A stretch of DNA of 7,576 nt from Acetomicrobium sp. UBA3949 (GCA_002385485.1 DGDP01000020.1:1-7576); one strand, 5' to 3'; positions 1-6,334 are shown, numbered from the stretch's first letter. Numbers and translations are program-made. Notes: generated by a model not told the origin, from the sequence alone.

Positions 1-318
1 GTATGGGATGAAACCGATCTGGTTAGATGTGTCGGTGGTACGGTATTGTCAGCCTGCAGCATTTTGTATCAAAACCCAAAAGTTGATACTGTGGGGATGT
101 TTGCGTTAGGTGAAATGACGGATCAATATGGCAACAGCAGCCTGGAGACTGTTGTAAAAATAATTTTTAATAGAGATATAGCCAATAAAATTAACTGGGA
201 AGGCTTTGTTGAACAATTTAATATCGATCCAGGTAATATTTACAGAATAGCTGAAAGCTATCACATACGTAATGGCGTATTAAGATATGTAAAACCAGAT
301 AAAATCAAATTAAAATAA
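1..318 (+). CDS. Unrecognised protein, C-terminal part (gene enters from the left edge)
   Basis: The frame is open from base 1 (Val-Trp-Asp-Glu-Thr) to the TAA at 316-318, giving about 105 codons. The true start therefore lies outside the window, and the TTG at 46 is probably internal. The protein is soluble-looking and mixed in charge, with no membrane segment. It ends in a basic tail (KPDKIKLK). Recognisable stretches are MFALGEMTDQYGNSSLE near the middle and NKINWEGF after it. I do not recognise the family. An LSAC string at 46-57 resembles a lipobox, but the open frame before it is not a signal peptide, so I do not call a lipoprotein. The gene converges on the minus-strand integrase pair and could be cargo of the same element, which is inference. 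Coding status is fairly sure from frame continuity and composition; function is unknown. Confidence 0.7.
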   Translation, partial: VWDETDLVRCVGGTVLSACSILYQNPKVDTVGMFALGEMTDQYGNSSLETVVKIIFNRDIANKINWEGFVEQFNIDPGNIYRIAESYHIRNGVLRYVKPDKIKLK

Positions 319-337
319 GTGCTGGGAACAGCACTTA
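311..337 (-). terminator. Hairpin terminator between convergent genes
   Basis: TAAGTGCTG (316-324) pairs perfectly with CAGCACTTA (329-337) around a GGAA tetraloop of the GNRA type, giving a 9-bp stem. On the minus strand the stem is followed by TTTTA and further T-rich sequence, which is the layout of an intrinsic terminator for the minus-strand integrase and small-gene pair. On the plus strand there is no T run after the stem, so termination of the left gene would be weaker. The plus-strand stop codon TAA forms the first three bases of the stem. Confidence 0.6.
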
Positions 338-390
338 AGGCTACGAGCTATAATATCGCATAGTTTTTGCACAATCCACCTAGGGCATCC

Positions 391-402
391 TAGAGGCCTC
401 TA
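391..402. repeat. 12-bp perfect palindrome
   Basis: TAGAGGCCTCTA reads the same on both strands and lies just beyond the stop codon of the small minus-strand gene (411-413). It could be a binding site or chance. The rest of 338-410 holds no gene that I can support. Confidence 0.3.
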
Positions 403-686
403 CGTAAGTCTTAGGCTTCTTCCACGTCTACGGTCGGAAATGCTTCCTCAAATTTCACCTCCATTTCCGGCAACTGCTCGTACAGTGCCACCGCCTCGTA
501 CAAGAAGGGTAACGGTTCCAGTCTGTCAATCTCCCCCCTGCCACAGTGTGAGGTACACCGCAAAGTAACCCCCCTTGGCGTCTTGTAAAGGTAGGTGTTG
601 CGTCCGTGTCTTTCCATGTTGTGTCCGTCCCAATAACAATCGCGAGCAATTATCGGTGCCTTCTCTGTGTAGTACCTGATACCGTT

Positions 687-711
687 TGGCCCTCCCCCGA
701 TTTGCAGGACA
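687..711 (+). repeat. Left terminal inverted repeat of the IS (IRL)
   Basis: This 25-bp end starts TGGCCCTCCCCCG and finishes GGACA. It is imperfectly repeated in inverse orientation at 1940-1964 with 6 mismatches. The directly adjacent outer bases GTT (684-686) are the target duplication. Confidence 0.85.
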
Positions 712-731
712 CGAAGTTAAGACTATATAAT
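702..731 (+). promoter_or_regulatory. Probable transposase promoter of the IS
   Basis: A perfect TATAAT -10 box lies at 726-731, with a weak -35 (TTGCAG, 702-707) 18 nt upstream. The -35 overlaps the inner part of the left inverted repeat, where transposase binding could repress it, as is common in IS3-family elements. The orfA ribosome-binding site follows at 741-746. Confidence 0.55.
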
Positions 732-756
732 CCAACCTGAAGGGGGCGTTTTGTTC

Positions 757-1062
757 ATGGGAAGTGCGAGGAGACATTACAACGAGGAGTTTAAACGCAA
801 CGCAGTAGACTTATGCCATACCAGCGGCAAAAGTATTAGTGAAATAGCTAAAGATCTGGGAATCAGCTGTAGCATGCTCGCAAGATGGAAAAGAGAGCAG
901 GAAGAATATAAAGATAGGGCATTCCCCGGCCTGGGCAAGGCAAGACGGGGAACGGATCTGGAAGAAGAAAACCGTCGCCTAAAGAAGGAATTGGCACTCG
1001 TCCAGGAGGAACGGGACATACTAAAAAAAGCTGTAGCCATCTTTTCCAAAGTCCCGAAATGA
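757..1062 (+). CDS. IS3-family transposase OrfA (DNA-binding subunit)
   Basis: This 101-aa protein binds the IS ends and provides the N-terminal half of the OrfAB transposase. Residues about 24-46 (SISEIAKDLGISCSMLARWK) form a helix-turn-helix typical of IS3 OrfA. Residues about 68-93 (EEENRRLKKELALVQEERDI) form a leucine-zipper-like helix used for multimer formation. I chose ATG 757 because AGGGGG (741-746) lies 10 nt upstream; an in-frame TTG at 751 is the alternative. Near the end the frame reads CTA AAA AAA GCT, a slippery run that allows -1 shifting into orfB. The stop TGA (1060-1062) overlaps the orfB ATG (1059-1061), so coupled translation of orfB alone is also possible. Length and motifs are normal for the family. 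Confidence 0.93.
   Translation: MGSARRHYNEEFKRNAVDLCHTSGKSISEIAKDLGISCSMLARWKREQEEYKDRAFPGLGKARRGTDLEEENRRLKKELALVQEERDILKKAVAIFSKVPK
1022..1062 (+). promoter_or_regulatory. Probable programmed -1 frameshift site joining orfA and orfB
   Basis: Seven A residues (1023-1029) occur as A AAA AAA in the orfA frame, followed by G. Shifting by -1 after 1029 reads AGC TGT AGC CAT CTT TTC and onward without a stop into orfB at 1059. This gives an OrfAB fusion of about 382 aa, the active transposase in IS3 elements. I did not resolve a downstream stimulatory structure. Confidence 0.65.
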
Positions 1063-1934
1063 AATACCGTTTTATCCTGGATAACTCGAAGGTATTTCAC
1101 GTAAAGACGATGTGTCGTGTCCTGAAAGTATCTCGTAGTAGATATTATTCTTGGCTAAAAAAGCCTTTAAGCCAAAGGCAAATTCAGGAAGAAATCATAA
1201 AAGAACGTATAATTTATATCTACAACGAAAGCCGCCGTACCTATGGCAGTCCCAGGATACATAGACAAATGGCAAAAGATGGCATTCACTGTAGCAAAAA
1301 GAGGATAGAACGAATAATGAGAAAAGCAGGTTTAAAGGCCGTAGGGAGGCGCAGATTCAAGATCACGACCGACTCGGGTTCTAATATGTCAGTGGCAAAT
1401 AATGTCTTAGGCAGAAACTTTATCGCTGGATGTCCAGATGAGAAATGGGCTGCAGACATAACCTATATCCACACCTACGAAGGATATCTATACCTAGCGG
1501 CTGTAATGGACCTTTACTCCAAAAAGATCGTGGGATACTCTATGAAACAACGGTTGACCCAGGAACTGGTCATTGAAGCCATGAATATGGCGATACATAC
1601 CCGACGTCCAATGCCAGGGCTGATCGTTCATACCGACAGGGGCAGTCAATATGGCAGCTTTGCTTACAGACAACTGCTCGAAAAGGAAGGATATATATGT
1701 TCAATGAGCCGCAAGGGCAATTGTTGGGATAATTCTCCAATGGAGAGCTTCTTTAAGACCTTGAAGGCAGAACTCGTGTACCATCGCGGGTTTAAAACCA
1801 GGGCTCAAGCCAGAATTGAAATCTTTGAGTATATTGAGGTATTCTACAACCGTACTAGACTGCATTCTACCCTTGACTACAAAAGCCCGGAGGAATTCGA
1901 GAGAACATATAAAAATCTAATAAAAGTGACTTAG
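1059..1934 (+). CDS. IS3-family transposase OrfB (DDE catalytic domain)
   Basis: This 291-aa protein carries the RNase H-like integrase core that cuts and joins the IS ends. The DDE triad is visible as D133 (ADITYI), D193 (HTDRGSQY) and E229 (MESFFKTLK). There are exactly 35 residues between the second D and the E, the DD(35)E spacing of retroviral-type integrases. The N-terminal part (about 10-95) is the HTH_21-like region with YGSPRIHRQM, and the C-terminal part contains FYNRTRLHSTLDYKSPEEFE, another family hallmark. ATG 1059 overlaps the orfA stop. The main catalytic product is expected to be the -1 frameshift fusion with OrfA, with free OrfB as a minor form. No frameshift or nonsense codon interrupts it, so it looks functional. 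Confidence 0.95.
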   Translation: MKYRFILDNSKVFHVKTMCRVLKVSRSRYYSWLKKPLSQRQIQEEIIKERIIYIYNESRRTYGSPRIHRQMAKDGIHCSKKRIERIMRKAGLKAVGRRRFKITTDSGSNMSVANNVLGRNFIAGCPDEKWAADITYIHTYEGYLYLAAVMDLYSKKIVGYSMKQRLTQELVIEAMNMAIHTRRPMPGLIVHTDRGSQYGSFAYRQLLEKEGYICSMSRKGNCWDNSPMESFFKTLKAELVYHRGFKTRAQARIEIFEYIEVFYNRTRLHSTLDYKSPEEFERTYKNLIKVT

Positions 1935-1939
1935 GTTGA

Positions 1940-1964
1940 TGTCCGCTAAAGCGGGGGAAGTCCA
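1940..1964 (-). repeat. Right terminal inverted repeat of the IS (IRR)
   Basis: This is the inverse partner of 687-711 and ends in TCCA at 1964. The adjacent GTT at 1965-1967 is the second copy of the target duplication. A small hairpin (CCGCT, AA, AGCGG at 1943-1954) lies within this end and has no equivalent at the left end. Confidence 0.85.
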
Positions 1965-2027
1965 GTTCATTACTTCACACATGCGTCTTGGTTTCATTTC
2001 TTACCCCTCATTTTATGCTAATTGGCC

Positions 2028-2975
2028 TTACCTGACCCTCTTTTTGCTCCCCAAAAGCTTCTTCACTGGTGATGCCATATCGTGTGCTTCCCTTATGTCT
2101 GACTCGGCAAGGGCTATGTAACGTTTGGTCATGTCAAGCGTGGTGTGTCCCATAATCGTTTGCAACGCAAAGGGGTTCATGCCGTTACGCAGGAAGTGGA
2201 GTGCTGCATCATGCCGTAAGTCGTAGGGTGAAAGACGCTTTAGGCCAAGCTTGGGTGCGTAAACCTTTTTAAGTCTCTGTCTCCAACCCGAAATCGTTAG
2301 CCTGTCTCCTTCGTAGTTGGCAAAGAGCAGCGGTGTTTCCCATTCCCTCGGCCTTGCGGTAATTAACCCCTGTATTGCCTTTGCCGTCTCAATGGAGAAG
2401 GGTAGCGTTCGGCTCTTTCGTGTCTTTGCGATTGATGCCCTGACCAGCACAGTCATTTCTTTTAAGTTGACATCGTCAACAGTAAGTGCTAATGCTTCGC
2501 TTGGCCTTATGGCTGTGTCTATGGAAAGGCATATTAAGGCATAATCTCGCCTGCCACAGTAGGTTGACTTGTCGGGTAGCTTTAAAAGATTGGCCAACGT
2601 CTCGGCCGAATGCTGGACGATTCTCGGTTCGGCCTTCCTTGCCCTGATGCCTTCCACGGGATTTCCTGTGTAAGCACCTTCGTCCACCAGCCACGAGAAG
2701 AAAGCTTTGAGGTATTTCCTTCTGATGTTGAACGTTGCCGGTGCGATGTCGTCTTGGCCCAAATAGGACAAAACGGCAACTCTTGCCCTGCTTAGGTCGG
2801 ACGGGTTCCAAGCATCGGGGTATAGGCCAAAAAACCTCGTGACATGGTAGCGGTAGTCGTCAATTGTCCCAACTGCAAGCCCATCAGCTTTCTTAAAAAG
2901 TAAAAAGGCTTCCAAAGCATCCTCCCATGATTGAAACTTCTCTTGAAATAAAACCACACGGTTCGTTTGGTTCAT
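2028..2975 (-). CDS. Tyrosine recombinase / integrase of an integrative element
   Basis: This 315-aa, full-length phage-type integrase would excise and insert the element by site-specific recombination. An N-terminal core-binding (SAM-like) domain spans about 16-105 (WEDALEAFLLFKKADGLAVGTI). The catalytic domain spans about 120-300. Catalytic residues visible are R157 (TAIRPSEAL), K184 or K187 in the AKTRKSRTLP beta-hairpin, R254 in YDLRH (Tyr replaces the usual first His of HxxR, a common variant), H277 (GHTTL) and nucleophile Y286 (KRYI). The start ATG at 2975 has a modest AAGG element about 8 nt upstream. The gene is read away from the tRNA-His remnant at 3098-3168, the usual placement of an integrase beside its own attachment site. 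The small IS-split gene follows after 30 nt on the same strand. No lesion is visible, so it is probably functional. The exact family name cannot be assigned from motifs. Confidence 0.93.
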   Translation of the reverse strand: MNQTNRVVLFQEKFQSWEDALEAFLLFKKADGLAVGTIDDYRYHVTRFFGLYPDAWNPSDLSRARVAVLSYLGQDDIAPATFNIRRKYLKAFFSWLVDEGAYTGNPVEGIRARKAEPRIVQHSAETLANLLKLPDKSTYCGRRDYALICLSIDTAIRPSEALALTVDDVNLKEMTVLVRASIAKTRKSRTLPFSIETAKAIQGLITARPREWETPLLFANYEGDRLTISGWRQRLKKVYAPKLGLKRLSPYDLRHDAALHFLRNGMNPFALQTIMGHTTLDMTKRYIALAESDIREAHDMASPVKKLLGSKKRVR

Positions 2976-3049
2976 AATTTTGCCTTGCAGTTTTTATGAA
3001 AGGGCAAATTTAGGAGCGTTGGACTTTGGCAATTTTGCTGCGATTTGCC
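2976..3049. repeat. Clustered AATTTTGC/AATTTGCC-like repeats between integrase and att site
   Basis: AATTTTGC occurs at 2976-2983 and again at 3031-3038. The related ATTTGCC at 3043-3049 is inverted relative to GGCAAAT at 3003-3009. This cluster in the integrase upstream region could be arm-type integrase sites or an operator. No strong integrase promoter was found by eye, and the repeats are short. Confidence 0.3.
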
Positions 3050-3091
3050 GAAAACAGGTTGATTAAGAACCCGCATGTGTGCTACTGTTAG

Positions 3092-3168
3092 AGTTTAGTA
3101 GCTCAATAGGTCAGAGCACTGGACTGTGGCTCCAGGGGTTGGGGGTTCGAGGCCCCTCGCTCACCCCA
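3092..3168 (+). tRNA. tRNA-His (GTG anticodon) remnant lacking its 5' acceptor strand
   Basis: The D stem GCTC/GAGC (3101-3104, 3114-3117), anticodon stem CTGGA/TCCAG (3119-3123, 3131-3135), anticodon GTG (3126-3128) and T arm GGGGG/CCCCT around TTCGAGG (3141-3157) are all well formed. So are the 3' strand CGCTCAC (3158-3164), the discriminator C73 typical of tRNA-His, and an encoded CCA (3166-3168). The bases that should be the 5' acceptor strand (3092-3098, AGTTTAG) pair only at the last position; GTGAGCG would be expected. A functional tRNA is therefore unlikely. An annotation program may still call it, possibly as a pseudogene. Confidence 0.8.
3098..3168 (+). other. Probable attachment site (att) of the integrative element
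   Basis: A tRNA 3' portion without its 5' end, next to an integrase read away from it, is what integration into a tRNA gene leaves at the end distal to the intact tRNA copy. With the tRNA sequence beginning at about 3098 and integrase on its 5' side, the element should extend to the left. The original chromosome, or a second element in tandem, should begin to the right of 3168. The exact crossover core cannot be set without the partner site. Confidence 0.6.
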
Positions 3169-3176
3169 TTTTTATG

Positions 3177-3210
3177 TCCCGACTGGTTTTTTGAAGCGTC
3201 GGGATTTTTT
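3177..3210 (+). terminator. Intrinsic terminator downstream of the tRNA-His remnant
   Basis: TCCCGAC (3177-3183) pairs with GTCGGGA (3198-3204) across a 14-nt loop, followed by six T (3205-3210). It lies 8 nt after the CCA and is probably the native terminator of the original tRNA-His transcript. This supports the view that sequence right of 3168 is the original chromosomal flank. It also insulates hsdM from upstream transcription. Confidence 0.7.
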
Positions 3211-3265
3211 ATGCCTGATTGCTGTAATAGCCTTAGAAATTACGCATTTTCCCGAACTGCAAGCA

Positions 3266-3294
3266 TTGTATTTCCAGCAGTATACAGCTAAAGA
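3266..3294 (+). promoter_or_regulatory. Possible hsdM promoter (weak candidate)
   Basis: TTGTAT (3266-3271) and TAAAGA (3289-3294) are 17 nt apart. A second candidate, TTGCAC (3324-3329) and TATCCT (3347-3352), also has 17-nt spacing. Both are imperfect. The gap 3211-3431 between the terminator and hsdM must hold the operon promoter, but I cannot decide between them. Nothing else was recognised in this gap. Confidence 0.25.
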
Positions 3295-3431
3295 TAGATG
3301 TTTTTAGCAAAATAGAGTGTATCTTGCACGCCACCCAGAGAGCTGGTATCCTTTTCATAAAGATAGTTCTTCTTTTTGAAAATTCTAACGCCACCATGTT
3401 CACCGTCAGATCACTAGCTCGGGAGGACAAT

Positions 3432-5987
3432 ATGAATAACGGCAAGATAACCTTAAGACAGCTGGAGACCCATCTTTTCAAGGCCGCCGACATCCTCAGG
3501 GGAAAGATGGACGCCTCCGAATATAAAGAATACATCTTCGGAATGCTTTTCTTGAAACGCGTTTCTGACGTCTTTAAAGTAAAAAGACAAGAACTAAAAG
3601 ACAAATTCATTTCTGAGGGTTTCACGAAAGATGAGATAGCAGAGCTTTTGGAAGATCACGCTACGTATGGAGATACATTCTTCGTCCCAACGAGGGCAAG
3701 ATGGGAGAATATCCTTAACCTGAAAGAAGATGTAGGAAATCAGTTAAATAAGGCGTTAGCCGCATTGGAGGAAGCCAACTCCGAACTCGACGGGGTCTTA
3801 AAGCACATTGATTTCAACGCTGTTAAGGGCAAGACTCGCCTAAAGGACCAACAGCTCATCGATCTCATTCATCACTTTAATAAGTACAGGCTCACGAACG
3901 ACGACTTCGAATTTCCCGACTTACTCGGGGCTGCCTATGAATACCTTCTCAGGGAATTCGCCGACTCGGCTGGGAAAAAGGGAGGGGAATTTTATACGCC
4001 TCCCCAGGTCAAGCAATTAATGGTAAGACTTGTTAAACCGCAAGAGGGCATGTCAATTTATGACCCCACCGTCGGTTCCGGAGGTTTTCTCATAGAATCC
4101 AGGCAATATGTGGAAGAGCAGGGAATGAATCCAAAGAATCTGGCACTTTACGGCCAGGAACTCAACGGATTGACCTGGTCGATATGCAAGATGAACATGA
4201 TACTTCACGATATACCTGATGCCCATATAGAAAACGAGGATACATTGACAAATCCCGCCTTTACGGAAAAAGGTTATATAAGACGCTTCGACAGAGTCTT
4301 GGCCAATCCCCCCTTTTCTCAAAATTACTCGAGAGCAAACATGCTATATCCTGAGAGGTTCAAATACGGTTTTACCCCTGAAACGGGGAAAAAGGGAGAC
4401 CTGATGTTCTTACAGCACATGATCGCCAGCTTAAAAGATGACGGCATCATGGCGACCGTCATGCCACATGGTGTTCTTTTCAGGGGCTCGCAGGAAAAGG
4501 TCATAAGAGAGGGCATAGTGAGAGACGATTTAATCGAAGCCATTATTGGCTTACCTCCAAAGTTGTTTTATAACGTAGGCATTCCTGCTTGCGTAATTGT
4601 CATCAACAAAAACAAACCGGAACATATGAAAGGCAGGATTTTGTTCGTTAACGCCGACAGGGAATACGGGGAGGGAAGAAATCAAAATTACCTCAGGCCG
4701 GAGGATATCGAAAAGATCGTCATGGTCTTCGATAACAAGCTTGAGATCCCTAAATATTCAAGGCTTGTGAACCTTGAAGAGATAGAAGAAAATGATTTTA
4801 ACCTGAACATCAGAAGATACGTCGATAACTCTCCCGATCCCGAAATAGAAGATGTCCGCGCCCACCTTATTTGCGGTATCCCAAAAAGGGAAATTGATTC
4901 ATATGAAAGAAATTTTCGCAGGTTCAACATTTCTTTAAACCTCTTATTCGAAGAAAAAGATGGCGAGTATCTTGAATTTAAAACAAACATCAGGGAAAAG
5001 AACGATATAAAAGAGATTATCGAAAACACAAATGCTATAAACGAAACAATCTTAAAACACAAAGCTAAGCTTCAAGAATGGTGGAACGAAGTAAACCCCC
5101 AAATCGAAAGATTTCGCGGAAACAATAATCTGTGGGATTTTAGGATAAAGGCCATGAAGAGACTAAAAGAAGCTTTTGTGCCCCTCGGGCTGCTCGATGA
5201 GTTCAGGGTCTCGGGGATATTCGTTAATTGGTGGGAAGAGTTGAAATACGATTTCAAAACCATAGTCTCCGCCGGTTGGAGCAAAAACCTCATCGAGGAC
5301 GACAGAATTAAAGATAAATATTTTAAAGCCGAGATGGAGGAAATAGAGGAACTGGAAAGCAAGATAGCCGAAGCTGAGGGAGAGCTAAACGAGCTTTTAG
5401 AAGAAGTCGAAGACTGGGACGAAGAAGAGCAGGGCAACAAAACGGCAAACAAGGTCAAGCAATATCTGGAAGAAGAAATAAAAGACATCTTGCTCGTCCC
5501 CAAAAACCAAAAATGGAGCAAAAATTTTGCCCTGGCTTTGACGAAATTTAATGGTGAACCCCTATCTGATATGGCTAAAAAGATGATTCAGGGGATGTGG
5601 CAACTTCATGAAATGATCGACGATAAAAATAAGGAATTAAGCAAATGGCAGAGGAAACTAAAATCAAAAACAGACGAACTCGAGGGAGTATATAAAAAAG
5701 ATAAGGACACTGGCCAACAGGTGAAAGTGAAAGAAGGGAAAATCGACAGAAAAAGAAACTCGCTCACGGAATCGGAGGCCAAGGACTTATTGCTTGAGAA
5801 ATTCTACGATATCATCGAAGAGCAGCTTAACCGGCATCTCAACGCAGAAAAAAAGGAAATCATAAAGATCTTTGAAAACCTATGGGATAAATATAAAGTT
5901 TCTCTTTTTGCGCTAAAACAGGAAAGGGACGAAGAAACAAAAAAGCTGGACGAATTTCTTGAGAAGTTGGGATATTACAATGGATGA
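3432..5987 (+). CDS. hsdM: Type I restriction-modification DNA methyltransferase subunit M (long form)
   Basis: This 851-aa HsdM uses S-adenosylmethionine to make N6-methyladenine at the site chosen by HsdS. An N-terminal HsdM_N helical region spans about 7-150 (LETHLFKAADILRGKMDASEY). The methyltransferase domain spans about 160-460, with YTPPQV (188-193), SAM motif I DPTVGSGGF (211-219) and catalytic motif IV NPPF (292-295). A region of about 380 residues follows, rich in Glu and Lys with probable coiled coils near 625-665, 730-760 and 800-850. Classical HsdM is about 500 aa, so this is the extended form. I chose ATG 3432 because GGGAGG (3421-3426) lies 5 nt upstream and the protein then begins MNNGKITLRQLE. 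The open frame back to TTG 3324 adds 36 non-conserved residues. The stop overlaps the ATG of a gene remnant by 8 nt, and hsdS follows 475 nt later. No lesion is visible. Confidence 0.93.
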   Translation: MNNGKITLRQLETHLFKAADILRGKMDASEYKEYIFGMLFLKRVSDVFKVKRQELKDKFISEGFTKDEIAELLEDHATYGDTFFVPTRARWENILNLKEDVGNQLNKALAALEEANSELDGVLKHIDFNAVKGKTRLKDQQLIDLIHHFNKYRLTNDDFEFPDLLGAAYEYLLREFADSAGKKGGEFYTPPQVKQLMVRLVKPQEGMSIYDPTVGSGGFLIESRQYVEEQGMNPKNLALYGQELNGLTWSICKMNMILHDIPDAHIENEDTLTNPAFTEKGYIRRFDRVLANPPFSQNYSRANMLYPERFKYGFTPETGKKGDLMFLQHMIASLKDDGIMATVMPHGVLFRGSQEKVIREGIVRDDLIEAIIGLPPKLFYNVGIPACVIVINKNKPEHMKGRILFVNADREYGEGRNQNYLRPEDIEKIVMVFDNKLEIPKYSRLVNLEEIEENDFNLNIRRYVDNSPDPEIEDVRAHLICGIPKREIDSYERNFRRFNISLNLLFEEKDGEYLEFKTNIREKNDIKEIIENTNAINETILKHKAKLQEWWNEVNPQIERFRGNNNLWDFRIKAMKRLKEAFVPLGLLDEFRVSGIFVNWWEELKYDFKTIVSAGWSKNLIEDDRIKDKYFKAEMEEIEELESKIAEAEGELNELLEEVEDWDEEEQGNKTANKVKQYLEEEIKDILLVPKNQKWSKNFALALTKFNGEPLSDMAKKMIQGMWQLHEMIDDKNKELSKWQRKLKSKTDELEGVYKKDKDTGQQVKVKEGKIDRKRNSLTESEAKDLLLEKFYDIIEEQLNRHLNAEKKEIIKIFENLWDKYKVSLFALKQERDEETKKLDEFLEKLGYYNG

Positions 5988-6334
5988 AAGCGAATTGGAG
6001 GCGATCAGGGAAGGGATTGCCAACGCATTACTGCACAGAGACTACTTAAGGCCAATTAATGTTCAAATAAAAGTGTACGATGATAAAATGCAGATTTCTA
6101 ACGTTGGAGGGTTGCCCGATGAGTGGGATACCGAGAAAATTTTAAGCTCCCACTCCTCTTAAAGCAGTTATGTATGCAAAAGAAAATGGCCAGATTACTA
6201 ACAAGGAGTATCAAAAAATAAATAACTGCTCCAGAAATACAGCCTTTGCAGATCTAAAAGAACTTGTAAAAAGAAAGATTGTAGAAGAAAGCGGGAAAAG
6301 GGGAGCGGGGTCCTTTTATACCATTGCACATTAA
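5980..6334 (+). pseudogene. Remnant of a RecG-like/AlbA-type ATP-binding transcriptional regulator
   Basis: Two pieces in different frames survive. Piece 1 (5980-6162) reads MDESELEAIREGIANALLHR and continues to ISNVGGLPDEWDTEKIL. This matches the N box and GGLP region of the HATPase_c_4 domain found in AlbA_2 (Schlafen-like) regulators. Piece 2 (about 6158-6334, +1 frame) reads LKAVMYAKENGQITNKEYQK and ends AGSFYTIAH, matching the C-terminal winged-helix of the same proteins. Intact members are usually 400-500 aa; here the AlbA_2 N-terminus and roughly 100 residues between GGLP and the winged helix are gone, and the pieces are out of frame. The ATG at 5980 overlaps the hsdM end, so piece 1 might still be translated by coupling as a 60-aa product, probably without function. 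Such regulators often sit within type I R-M operons, which suggests a decayed operon member. Family assignment rests on remembered motifs. Confidence 0.65.

Larger units (their letters stand above)
687..1964 (+). mobile_element. Complete IS3-family insertion sequence, 1278 bp
   Basis: Both ends are visible. The left inverted repeat (687-711, starting TGGCCCTCCCCCG) matches the reverse complement of the right end (1940-1964, starting TGGACTTCCCCCG) at 19 of 25 positions, with the TG...CA termini usual for IS3 elements. The flanks carry a 3-bp direct repeat, GTT at 684-686 and GTT at 1965-1967, the target-duplication size typical of this family. Inside are a promoter, orfA, an A7 slippery run and orfB, all apparently intact, so the copy looks recent and possibly active. 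The insertion split a small minus-strand gene. Confidence 0.92.
411..1997 (-). pseudogene. Small gene of unknown function (about 101 aa), split by the IS3-family element
   Basis: Removing the IS (687-1964) and one copy of the GTT duplication joins 1997-1968 to 686-411 in one continuous minus-strand frame of 101 codons plus stop. It begins MKPRRMCEVM, crosses the junction as Asn-Gly-Ile-Arg-Tyr-Tyr, and ends TVDVEEA. The start at 1997 is well supported: GAGGGG (2009-2004) lies 6 nt upstream, an in-frame TAA sits at 2003-2001, and the integrase stop is 30 nt away, so the two genes look co-transcribed. The IS cuts after codon 10. Reading into the IS from the true start meets a stop after 16 IS-derived codons. 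An internal ATG at 617 could still give a 68-aa product, but its Shine-Dalgarno is poor. The protein is aromatic-rich early (RDCYWDGHN) and has a CTSHCGRGE motif with two cysteines. The family is not recognised. Its position behind an integrase allows a recombination-directionality or element-maintenance role, which is inference only. Confidence 0.75.

Noticed and set aside
46..57. Lipoprotein lipobox (LSAC) with start at TTG 46
   Set aside because: The frame is open upstream to the window edge and the preceding residues are not a signal peptide.
526..777. Minus-strand open frames across 455-777 as genes
   Set aside because: They overlap the frame of the IS-split gene and cross the IS boundary, and their sequences are Arg/Thr/Cys-rich shadow frames without a ribosome-binding site.
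777..1100. Minus-strand 107-codon open frame opposite orfA
   Set aside because: It is a Ser/Leu/Arg-rich antisense shadow of a clear transposase gene.
3092..3168. A fully functional tRNA-His gene
   Set aside because: The 5' acceptor strand pairs with the 3' strand at only one of seven positions.
3324..3431. TTG 3324 as the hsdM start
   Set aside because: It adds 36 residues unlike HsdM, while ATG 3432 has a strong GGGAGG site and gives the usual N-terminus.
5072..5521. Minus-strand Ser-rich 149-codon open frame within hsdM
   Set aside because: It is an antisense shadow of the Glu/Lys-rich coiled-coil region of hsdM.
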